This document shows positions 33,813-41,202 of a stretch of DNA of 64,000 bases, one piece after another. Position numbers and translations under genes: made by a program. Position 1 is the first letter of the stretch; every line of letters begins with the position of its first letter. The stretch is from CAYZHM01 sp964478225 (GTDB lineage: Bacteria; Pseudomonadota; Alphaproteobacteria; Micavibrionales; Micavibrionaceae), in the NCBI GenBank assembly GCA_964478225.1, contig CAYZHM010000001.1:248001-312000 (forward strand), read 5' to 3'. Below the pieces are notes generated by a model that saw only the letters and a list, made by a program, of their open reading frames with translations, searched no databases and was not told where the DNA came from.

Positions 33813-35428
33813 TATTTTTCTCGTCCTTTAACTTGAATTTCTGCGATGAAATCTTGTTGAACATCTTCTTTTTCAGTCGTGCCCGTACTGACCTCGATTT
33901 CATTTGCGTAACCATAATCGCCGAGAGACTTTACGATATCAACATCGTCTCCGGGCATATATTCAGCCAAACGATCATGAAGCCCCTGGATTTCAAGATT
34001 GCCCTGATCCAGATCCGCGGTTGTGGGGAAGCTCATCCGCATATTTGCTTGATAAACTACAGGCTTCTTTTCTTGTTCGCCCTCTATTGGAAAAACTTCA
34101 AAACCTGGTAAAGTTTGCTGAGGCTTGACTGTTGTTACTTCGATAAAGTCAATTCTTAAATCCTTGCCCAGCGCTTTACCAACTTGCTTGAAAAGGTTCA
34201 AAGCATTAATTCTTTTGCTTTCCAAAACATCGTGCACCTTGATAGAACTTTGCACTAATTTGATGTCTATGCCTAATTCGTTTTTGCGCTCGATTTCCTT
34301 GTCAAGCTGAAGCTGGACTTGAGAATACTTTGCTTTTTTATCTTCAAGGTCAGTGCTATCAGTGCTGATTTTTACCAACGATGAAAAAACCTGGAAGATG
34401 TAAAAGGCAAAACTGCAGAACAGCAGAAACGATGCAGCCATTGCAACTTTACGGGGTTGAGAAACCCTGTTGATAAGGGGTGCCTTAAGCGGAAGCGTGA
34501 ATTTGGATTTGCGGCCAGCCCAAGCAATATGCAGGAAATTGCCCTGCCCTTCCGGATCTTGACGCCCGAGTGAAACCCCTAGCTTTTTTGCTGCTTCTTC
34601 AGGCGTTAAAGCGTAGCAGTCATAATTTTCTTCAATCAGACTCTGGAAACTTCGGCTGGCAAGTGCGTCGCCTACGATAATGACATTAATTCCGTCTTCG
34701 GGCTGATAGCCGAAACGAGAGACATAGCTCATTGTAGCGCTGAATTCTGTTTGAACTTCGCTGGCCCACTCTTCTGGCCTGTCCTGCATTGAGGCCATGG
34801 GTGTCATACGCGTTAGAGCAATCTCGCCGTCTTTTGTGACGATCTGGCGCAGTCCCCCGCTTTGGTGCTGAGAAACGAAAATCGCCCACTTGGACTTGAT
34901 CGGCTTATCGGCCTCCAGCTTGTCGGACAGTGTCTTGACCAGGTCTGCCGATTCAACAGGTAACAAGCATACGGAAGATATTGAAACAAACGATTTGTTA
35001 ACAGCGGCAAGCGTCTTTTTGAATTGCTCGGAATTGGGAATAGCTGCAAAAATATAGACATCCGCAGCTGCCACTGTTTCCGATTTTTTGATTTTCTCCT
35101 TGAGCGGCATGGCCGCACGAACAGGATAATTCGGGAAGGCAAATTGGAGTTTACGCTCAAGCATACTGGAGCGATCAAGAAGACCAACGCCCTTTTTAAT
35201 GACGCGCTCTTTGCGGTAATGCTGCTCAACCATGTCATTAAGAATTAAGACAGGTCTCTTTTTACAATCCTTAACCAATATGCGGGCAACATCAGGCTCA
35301 AAATCGTCCGCACCCCAGGGAACAGACGAAATCAGGCGAACGCCCCCAGCGCCGCTTGTATAGATATACAAAGCGTCGTCTGAGACGAGAAGCACTGTTC
35401 TGTTGGGTGATAAGAAAGAGACACTCAT
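33812..35428 (-). CDS. PilM-PilN fusion (GspL/MshI-like) inner-membrane protein
   Basis: The 538-aa protein has a cytoplasmic actin-like region of about 320 residues (MSVSFLSPNRTVLLVSDDAL onward, with SKWAIFVSQHQSGGLRQIVT). One membrane helix follows near residue 335 (VAMAASFLLFCSFAFYIFQV), then a coiled coil (DLEDKKAKYSQVQLQLDKEI) and a periplasmic ferredoxin-like domain. In T4aP these are separate PilM and PilN proteins; T2SS GspL and MshI have them joined. It should tie the assembly ATPase to PilO. The ATG start has AAAGA upstream. Confidence 0.82.
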   Translation of the reverse strand: MSVSFLSPNRTVLLVSDDALYIYTSGAGGVRLISSVPWGADDFEPDVARILVKDCKKRPVLILNDMVEQHYRKERVIKKGVGLLDRSSMLERKLQFAFPNYPVRAAMPLKEKIKKSETVAAADVYIFAAIPNSEQFKKTLAAVNKSFVSISSVCLLPVESADLVKTLSDKLEADKPIKSKWAIFVSQHQSGGLRQIVTKDGEIALTRMTPMASMQDRPEEWASEVQTEFSATMSYVSRFGYQPEDGINVIIVGDALASRSFQSLIEENYDCYALTPEEAAKKLGVSLGRQDPEGQGNFLHIAWAGRKSKFTLPLKAPLINRVSQPRKVAMAASFLLFCSFAFYIFQVFSSLVKISTDSTDLEDKKAKYSQVQLQLDKEIERKNELGIDIKLVQSSIKVHDVLESKRINALNLFKQVGKALGKDLRIDFIEVTTVKPQQTLPGFEVFPIEGEQEKKPVVYQANMRMSFPTTADLDQGNLEIQGLHDRLAEYMPGDDVDIVKSLGDYGYANEIEVSTGTTEKEDVQQDFIAEIQVKGREK

Positions 35429-35443
35429 ATTCTTTATGATACC

Positions 35444-36664
35444 TTAAAAATCTATATTTTCGAAGCTGTTGTAAATCGGACCGAAAACCCCGGCGGCAAT
35501 CCACAAAATCATCCCCCCCAGAAGTCCAGTCAAACCGGGTTCGATCATAGCGATCAAAGCCTCAACAGCCTCTTCAACGTCCTTGGTGTAAAACTCGGAT
35601 ACTTGCTCCAGAACGGATCCAAGGTTACCTGATTCTTCGCCGATCTTCACCATGCGAATGACCATACTTGGAAACTCTCCACTCGCATTTAAAGAATCAG
35701 ACAACGGATTTCCCGCCTGCACATAACTTTCGACGCTCTCCAATGCATCTGCCAACGCAAGGTTACCAACAGTTTGGCGAGCAGAACGAAGACCGCCGAT
35801 GATGTCGATACCAGCCACGAAAAGCGCACTGAATGTCTGTGCATAACGTGCAATGGTAATTTTGCGCATTAACTGACCGGCAATAGGAATCTTCAAAAGG
35901 AATGAGTCTGTATGAAACTTAAACTCGTTGGATACCCGCCTTAGCATTTTGTATATGATGAAGAGGAAAAAAGGAGCCAATATCACATATACGCCGTATT
36001 TTCGGAAGAATTCTGATGTTTCAATCAAAGCGACCGTATAGAAAGGAAGTTCCTGGTCCAGGTTCTCAATAAAGCCGACGATCTGAGGCACGACGTAGCC
36101 CATCATCACCACGATTGTGATGATTACAACAACGGTCACGATCATAGGATAACGTGTGGCCTTGCGAATCTTACTTTGCATCGCATCAACCCATTTTAGA
36201 TATTTAACAAGTTGGCGATAGGATGTGGTCAAATCCCCGGTATCTTCCCCTGCCTTAATGAGGGAAATATACAGATTGGTAAATGTCTTGGGGTGCTTGG
36301 CAAGCGCTTCAGACAGTGATCCGCCGTCCGTTACGTCGCGGTAAACGTCCGTCATAAGGTCGCGCATTTTTTGATTCTCAGCCGCGTCACGAATATCAGC
36401 CAAAGAGTCGAGCATGGGAACGCCTGCGTCCTGCATCTGCTCCATGTGGATGAAGAACTGAATAAGGTCACGAATTTTAATCTTTTCGAAGGAGATGTTA
36501 CCAAGCGATATTTTTCCTGACTGCGCACCAATGATGCTGCAATCGACAAGCTCTAGCCCAGCGGACTGAAGCTGGGCATACAAATCGTTTTCGTTCTTCG
36601 CAGAAATAACGCCGCGAAGAGGACGACCGTTTTGATTTATAGCTCTGTATTTATAGCGTTCTAT
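35444..36664 (-). CDS. pilC: PilC/GspF-type platform protein, probable AUA start
   Basis: This inner-membrane platform protein connects the assembly and retraction motors to the pilin. Two T2SSF domains are visible: LIQFFIHMEQMQDAGVPMLD to SKIRKATRYPMIVTVVVIIT, and ARYAQTFSALFVAGIDIIGG to LIAMIEPGLTGLLGGMILWI. Three membrane helices fit the family, and 406 aa is normal. PilC proteins start Met-x-x-Tyr-x-Tyr; here the matching codons are ATA GAA CGC TAT AAA TAC at 36664, with a perfect AAGGAG 7 nt upstream. No ATG is in frame there; a TTG at 36694 or 36682 would extend the protein but lacks a ribosome site. Confidence 0.9.
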   Translation of the reverse strand: MERYKYRAINQNGRPLRGVISAKNENDLYAQLQSAGLELVDCSIIGAQSGKISLGNISFEKIKIRDLIQFFIHMEQMQDAGVPMLDSLADIRDAAENQKMRDLMTDVYRDVTDGGSLSEALAKHPKTFTNLYISLIKAGEDTGDLTTSYRQLVKYLKWVDAMQSKIRKATRYPMIVTVVVIITIVVMMGYVVPQIVGFIENLDQELPFYTVALIETSEFFRKYGVYVILAPFFLFIIYKMLRRVSNEFKFHTDSFLLKIPIAGQLMRKITIARYAQTFSALFVAGIDIIGGLRSARQTVGNLALADALESVESYVQAGNPLSDSLNASGEFPSMVIRMVKIGEESGNLGSVLEQVSEFYTKDVEEAVEALIAMIEPGLTGLLGGMILWIAAGVFGPIYNSFENIDF

Positions 36665-36709
36665 GGCGTGACTCCTTACCAAACGAAGAAGCAATGAGGT
36701 GTCTGATGA

Positions 36710-38806
36710 TTAGCGGTTGATATCGACCACTTTTGAGAGCGCTTGAAGGTCAGTAATACCCTCTAGCACCTTCAGGATGCCATCGTCCTTCATATTTTTA
36801 AAGCCTTTTTTTGCAGCCGTAGCTTTCAATTCAGCTTTATTTGCCCCTTTTGCCAAAATTTCGTCCATCTCTTCATCGAAAGAGAGAATCTCTGCCACTG
36901 CGATACGGCCTTTATAGCCCTGCCCTCCGCATGCGTTGCATCCGCCTTCGCGTGCACGGAAGATTTGTGGTGGTGTAGCTGGATCAACACCAAGAATATG
37001 GCATTCATGTTCGTCCGGCGTACATTCCTCACGACAGTTTTTGCAAAGTTTTCTTGTCAAACGCTGAGCGAAAACGGAAATAATTGCACCGGCAATCATC
37101 CCTGGCTTTAGCCCTAAATCCAGAAGACGCGGAATAGCGCCAAAAGAGTCGTTGGTATGGAGCGTTGTATAAACTTGGTGCCCAGTCATCGCCGCCTTCA
37201 ATGCCATCTCAGCGGTGGTATGATCGCGGATCTCTCCGATAAAGATGATGTCTGGGTCTTGACGAAGCAATGCCTTGATACCATCAGCAAAGTCCAAAAT
37301 TCCTTCACGGACATGTGTTTGACGAATCATCGGCAGCGCGTATTCGACCGGATCTTCAAGGGTCTGAATGTTGACGTCTACTGTGTTGATTTCATTGATC
37401 ATAGAATAGAGCGAGGTGGTCTTACCGCTACCGGTCGGGCCGGTGACGATGATAATCCCTTCAGGCTTGGATTGAGATTTGCGGATAAGCTGCATGTTGT
37501 GCTCGCTGAAGCCGAGGCCGGTCAGCGGCATGATACTCGCGCTTTTGTCCAAAATACGAAGAACGATATTTTCGCCGTGCACTGTAGGGAGCGACGATAC
37601 GCGGAAGTCAACTTCCTTGCCGCCAACATTGATCCCAAATCGGCCGTCCTGAGCATTGATTTTGTCAGCAATGTTCATTTCACAGAGGATTTTTAAACGC
37701 TGGGATATACTGTTCCAGTGTTGTCTGTGAAGTGTTTGTGCTGTGTGGAGCACGCCGTCGATACGATAGCGCAGACGGATAAAATTTTCTTCCGGTTCGA
37801 AGTGAATGTCGGAGGCGCCCATTTTCACCGCATCAAATACGAGAGCATTTACAAGGCGAACAATCGGGTGTGAGAAGGCACGGGATTCATCTAAAGTTGC
37901 GAGATCGGCAACCTCAACCCCCTCTTCCAGTTCTTTCAAAATTGCGGAGATCGAGCTCGCGTATCCGTAGGAGGCATCGATCGCCTCACTAAGAACCTTG
38001 GACGAAACCACCATAGGCTGAATGCCCATCCCTTTTGGAAGATGGCGACGCAAGGTATCGAGAGCAACCACGTCGTAAGGGTCGGCCATTGCAATGACTA
38101 TATCTTTGCCCCGAATACAAATAGGCAAAATGCTGTATCTCACAGCAAGAGGTTTTTCGAGCAACGCCAGAGCATCGCCGTCCACGATTGTGGTTTTGGG
38201 ATCAAATAGCTCAAAACCCGAAGATTCAGAAAGGAATGCTATTAATGTTTCTTCTGTGATGAAGCCCAGCTCGACCAAAATTTCGCCGAGCATTTTTCCT
38301 GTAATTTTCTTTTCCTGAAGGGCAACGTTCAATTGGTCATTATTAATGACGCCCATCTCGACCATACGGTCGCCCATACGGCCTTTTTTACGGATGTCAT
38401 TTTCAATGTCCGAGGCCTTCAGGTCTCCAAAAAATGTTCGCATAACGGCGTTGCCGTCATCTCCACGCCCCGCCGTCCCTGGTGCCACTGTCGAAGGTAA
38501 GCTGGGGCCTGGGTTTGATTGTGAAGAATTTTGCTTATCATCAGGCTGGCTGCTTGATCCGTCGTCCATACTGATTTCGAAAGAACCCTCATGAATGGCG
38601 AATTTATCGGACTGGCTTGAAAAAGAGGGCTTTGGAGATGATGTCGGTTCTGCAGTACCTTTAAAATCGTCTTCGATCGTTAAGTCCTGGAACATGTTTG
38701 CTTCATTGAAACTTTCGGCGCGTGGACGCAAGCCGTCGCCATGACTGCTGGAAGTCTTAGATTTCAGGCCTTCTGGGCTCTGGTTCTCGTTGGTGTTATC
38801 AATCAT
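36710..38806 (-). CDS. pilB: PilB/MshE-type pilus extension ATPase
   Basis: This cytoplasmic assembly motor is 698 aa, longer than the usual 560-580 because of a Ser-rich, disordered N-terminus (residues 1-135). An MshEN/T2SSE N-terminal domain (about 140-205: RMVEMGVINNDQLNVAL, KMLGEILVELGFITEE) resembles the cyclic di-GMP-binding module of MshE. The ATPase core has Walker A GPTGSGKTTSLYS (456), Walker B RQDPDIIFIGEIRD (515-528) and the zinc motif CKNC (588) / CNAC (623). It is the first gene of the minus-strand pilus run. Confidence 0.94.
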   Translation of the reverse strand: MIDNTNENQSPEGLKSKTSSSHGDGLRPRAESFNEANMFQDLTIEDDFKGTAEPTSSPKPSFSSQSDKFAIHEGSFEISMDDGSSSQPDDKQNSSQSNPGPSLPSTVAPGTAGRGDDGNAVMRTFFGDLKASDIENDIRKKGRMGDRMVEMGVINNDQLNVALQEKKITGKMLGEILVELGFITEETLIAFLSESSGFELFDPKTTIVDGDALALLEKPLAVRYSILPICIRGKDIVIAMADPYDVVALDTLRRHLPKGMGIQPMVVSSKVLSEAIDASYGYASSISAILKELEEGVEVADLATLDESRAFSHPIVRLVNALVFDAVKMGASDIHFEPEENFIRLRYRIDGVLHTAQTLHRQHWNSISQRLKILCEMNIADKINAQDGRFGINVGGKEVDFRVSSLPTVHGENIVLRILDKSASIMPLTGLGFSEHNMQLIRKSQSKPEGIIIVTGPTGSGKTTSLYSMINEINTVDVNIQTLEDPVEYALPMIRQTHVREGILDFADGIKALLRQDPDIIFIGEIRDHTTAEMALKAAMTGHQVYTTLHTNDSFGAIPRLLDLGLKPGMIAGAIISVFAQRLTRKLCKNCREECTPDEHECHILGVDPATPPQIFRAREGGCNACGGQGYKGRIAVAEILSFDEEMDEILAKGANKAELKATAAKKGFKNMKDDGILKVLEGITDLQALSKVVDINR

Positions 38807-38849
38807 AAAATTTATCTTTTATTTTAGAAATTTCTTCTTCTACAGATAT

Positions 38850-38868
38850 TTAACCCTATAAAGGTTAA
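38850..38868. promoter_or_regulatory. Inverted repeat upstream of pilB
   Basis: The palindrome TTAACC-N7-GGTTAA lies 44 nt before the pilB start. A second small repeat, TAGCA-N5-TGCTA, is at 38877-38891. They sit where an operator for the whole pilus operon would be expected. The factor is unknown. Confidence 0.4.
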
Positions 38869-38977
38869 GATTTTGATAGCATTGATTGCTATAATAAAAT
38901 TATTATAGAGGCTTGATTCTTAAGCAAAAAAGGGTGTTTGGCTTTTGGTGAGGCTTTATGCCCTTTTCAGAGCATAA

Positions 38978-39007
38978 AAAAAGGCGTCCTTGTAAGGACG
39001 CCTTTTT
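38978..39007 (-). terminator. Rho-independent terminator after glutamine synthetase
   Basis: A 14-bp perfect stem (AAAAAGGCGTCCTT / AAGGACGCCTTTTT, loop GT) has a T-run on the minus strand 16 nt past the glnII stop. Confidence 0.92.
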
Positions 39008-39022
39008 GAAAGAAATTTAAAT

Positions 39023-40138
39023 TTATTCAGCAGCGATTGCCATTTTGGCTTCAGCGCGTGGCCATGATGTGAATGTCATGACGCTTTCTGAAACACCGCA
39101 AACCGTTGCGCACAGACGTGCCGCGACCAGGTATGGGTCCGCGTTTGCGCCTGGACGGCGGTCTTCGAAGTAACCATAGCCTTTTTTCGCAACTAGCTGA
39201 GGGATACGGATTGAACATCCGCGGTCCGCTGTACCTGTTTTGAAGGTGTTGATGTCGCATGTCTCATGGTGACCCGTCAAACGGTCTGCCAATCCTGCGC
39301 CGTAGAGCATAATGTGCTCTTTATGCTTGGTTGAGAGAGCCTTACATGCATCTTCGATTGCTTTCTTGCCTTTGGCTTTGTCGCGGGTATCCTTCGTTGA
39401 GAAGTTTGTATGCATACCAGCACCGTTCCAGTCACCTTTTACAGGCTTGTTGTCGAAAGACACGGTCACGCCGTAGTCCTCAGCAACGCGGCATAGCAAC
39501 CAGCGGCACAGCCAAACCTGGTCGGCCATTTCAAGCGCGCCTGAGTTTTCGCTGTCATCACCACGGTAGCCAATCTGGAATTCCCACTGACCTGGCATAA
39601 CTTCTGCGTTGATTCCGTAGAAGAGCAATGGGGTTTTCATGCAGAGTTCCGCGTGCTTTTCTACAACATCACGGCCAAATACTTCGTCTGCGCCAACGCC
39701 ACAGTAGTAAGGGCCCTGGGGTCTTGGGAAGCCGTGTTCAGGCCAGCCCATAGGCTGACGACCGTGGAAAAAAGTGTATTCCTGTTCGAAACCGCACCAT
39801 GGGTCTTGCTTGGCAGCGCCAGCATCCATTACTGCGCGCAATTGAGCGCGTGAGTTGGATTCATGGGGGGTTTCATTGTCAGGATTGTACACTTCGCACA
39901 TCACGAGGAAGTTGCCTTCGCCGCGGATGGGGTCGTTGATGTAGTACACAGGGCGCAAGAAGCAGTCTGAATCGCTGCCAGTGGCCTGATTGGTTGATGA
40001 ACCGTCAAAGCTCCACTCTGGGAAATCTTCAACTTTTGGATTTTTGCCTACATTTACAACTTTAGTTTTAGAACGCAGGTAACGTGTAGGAACCGCACCG
40101 TCCAACCAAATGTATTCGGCAAGGGCAAATTTAGACAT
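39023..40138 (-). CDS. glnII: Glutamine synthetase type II (GSII, eukaryotic type)
   Basis: The enzyme makes glutamine from glutamate, ammonia and ATP. The protein (about 371 aa) is of the short GSII class found in eukaryotes, rhizobia and some other bacteria, not the 470-aa GlnA. Motifs are AEYIWLDGAVPTRYLRSKTK, EWSFDGSSTNQATGSDSD, CGFEQEYTFFHG, the ATP-binding KPVKGDWNGAGMHTNFST and ADRGCSIRIPQLVAKKGYGY. No GlnA-type adenylylation loop is present. The ATG at 40138 has GGAG 7 nt upstream. It is monocistronic with its own terminator. Confidence 0.94.
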   Translation of the reverse strand: MSKFALAEYIWLDGAVPTRYLRSKTKVVNVGKNPKVEDFPEWSFDGSSTNQATGSDSDCFLRPVYYINDPIRGEGNFLVMCEVYNPDNETPHESNSRAQLRAVMDAGAAKQDPWCGFEQEYTFFHGRQPMGWPEHGFPRPQGPYYCGVGADEVFGRDVVEKHAELCMKTPLLFYGINAEVMPGQWEFQIGYRGDDSENSGALEMADQVWLCRWLLCRVAEDYGVTVSFDNKPVKGDWNGAGMHTNFSTKDTRDKAKGKKAIEDACKALSTKHKEHIMLYGAGLADRLTGHHETCDINTFKTGTADRGCSIRIPQLVAKKGYGYFEDRRPGANADPYLVAARLCATVCGVSESVMTFTSWPRAEAKMAIAAE

Positions 40139-40306
40139 GTAAGTCTCCTTCAATTTGTGATTGTTGAATGTAATTTAGTGCAGAGAAGATAATTCTCTTT
40201 TTGCGATCTCACAAGTTCTTTAAAGCAAAAAATTAAAAAAAGTTTGCAATTTATATCTATATAATATATTTATTTTTTGAAATTATTATATATAGAGATA
40301 TTTGGT

Positions 40307-40534
40307 ATGTTGATCGCCTATTCAGCACAAAAAGAGCTGCTTTCATTGCCCAAAGAGGTCGCGAGCGAATTGCTTGCGGCACTTAGAAATTATATTGAAA
40401 AACAGCGGGGTCATATTAACTGGCTGGAGCAGAGACCAGGCTACAGCCTTAGAGCGAGAAACTTCAGTATTATTTTTGAAGTGCGCCGTGACACCATACA
40501 TGTATTGCAGGTTCGCTCTGCAGTTGAAACTTAA
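40307..40534 (+). CDS. RelE/ParE-superfamily toxin (HigB-like)
   Basis: The 75-aa basic protein has the RelE/ParE fold pattern: N-terminal helices (LLSLPKEVASELLAALRNYI) and a C-terminal beta sheet (RARNFSIIFEVRRDTIHVLQ, then VRSA). It is followed 11 nt later by an XRE-type antitoxin gene, a HigBA-like order. Start 40307 (MLIAYSAQ) is preferred to an upstream in-frame ATG at 40277. The upstream DNA is very AT-rich and contains TATAAT (40260-40265) and an imperfect palindrome. Confidence 0.82.
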   Translation: MLIAYSAQKELLSLPKEVASELLAALRNYIEKQRGHINWLEQRPGYSLRARNFSIIFEVRRDTIHVLQVRSAVET

Positions 40535-40545
40535 GGGAGAGAAGA

Positions 40546-40884
40546 ATGGATGTTGAATATGAGCTTCTTGGTAAGAATAAGGTGGTTATTAGCCTTAAAG
40601 ATTTTGAGAACATGCTTGACATAATATCTTATGACAAAATAAAATTCTCAACTGAAGAATTTTTCCCAGCTACCTTTACAGAAAAGCTTATTCAAGGAGA
40701 GAGCCCCCTGCGCGCCTTTCGCAAACATCGAAACATGTCGCAAACATCCCTTGCCGAGATCTCAGGCGTAGCTCAAAGCATGATTTCAGATATTGAAAAA
40801 GGAAAGAAGACCGGATCTGTAGCCGCCCTCAAAGCTTTGGCCACAACCCTTAATATTGGCATTGATGATTTGATTGCGCTTTGA
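40546..40884 (+). CDS. XRE-family antitoxin
   Basis: The 112-aa protein has a C-terminal helix-turn-helix (about residues 55-110): LRAFRKHRNMSQTSLAEISG, VAQSMISDIEKGKKTGSVAA, LKALATTLNIGIDDLIAL. The N-terminal half is the likely toxin-binding part. It is preceded by a good AGGGAGAGAAG ribosome site and the toxin gene. It should repress its own operon through the AT-rich palindrome upstream of the toxin. Confidence 0.85.
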   Translation: MDVEYELLGKNKVVISLKDFENMLDIISYDKIKFSTEEFFPATFTEKLIQGESPLRAFRKHRNMSQTSLAEISGVAQSMISDIEKGKKTGSVAALKALATTLNIGIDDLIAL

Positions 40885-40910
40885 GAACGTAGTTCAAAAT
40901 ACCTTTGAAA

Positions 40911-40987
40911 TGGCGCGCCCGGGAAGATTCGAACTCCCGACCTTATGATCCGTAGTCATACGCTCTATCCAGCTGAGCTACGGGCGC
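40911..40987 (-). tRNA. tRNA-Arg (anticodon ACG)
   Basis: A 77-nt cloverleaf read on the minus strand. Acceptor GCGCCCG pairs with CGGGCGC, followed by G and an encoded CCA. The anticodon loop CTACGGA gives ACG, to be modified to ICG and read CGU/C/A. The T loop is TTCGAAT. Confidence 0.95.
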
Positions 40988-41136
40988 GCACAAGGTTTTT
41001 GAGCCTCACAGCTTAAGGCCGCCGCGACATTACGCCAAACTTCTGATAAATGCAAGTATCGGATTTACCACATTCCCATCGTTTTTATAAAATTTACAGG
41101 GTATGCGCTTGACAGGTTATGGCTTTTGGAGCGATC

Positions 41137-41202
41137 ATGGCGGAGGTAATAAGATTCCCTGTTAATCACTCACGAATTGTCGACAAGGTTCATGATCATT
41201 AG
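41137..41202 (+). CDS. Possible 21-residue leader ORF overlapping the OmpA-like gene
   Basis: ATG at 41137 has GGAG 5 nt upstream and opens a 21-codon frame (MAEVIRFPVNHSRIVDKVHD plus H) ending at TAG 41200-41202. It overlaps the start (41192) of the next gene in another frame, an arrangement suited to translational coupling. It may equally be the old 5' end of another gene. No function is known. Confidence 0.4.
   Translation: MAEVIRFPVNHSRIVDKVHDH

Noticed and set aside
41109..41138. TTGACA with a weak downstream -10 before the OmpA-like gene
   Set aside because: The -10 match is only four of six at 18-nt spacing; too weak to annotate as a promoter.
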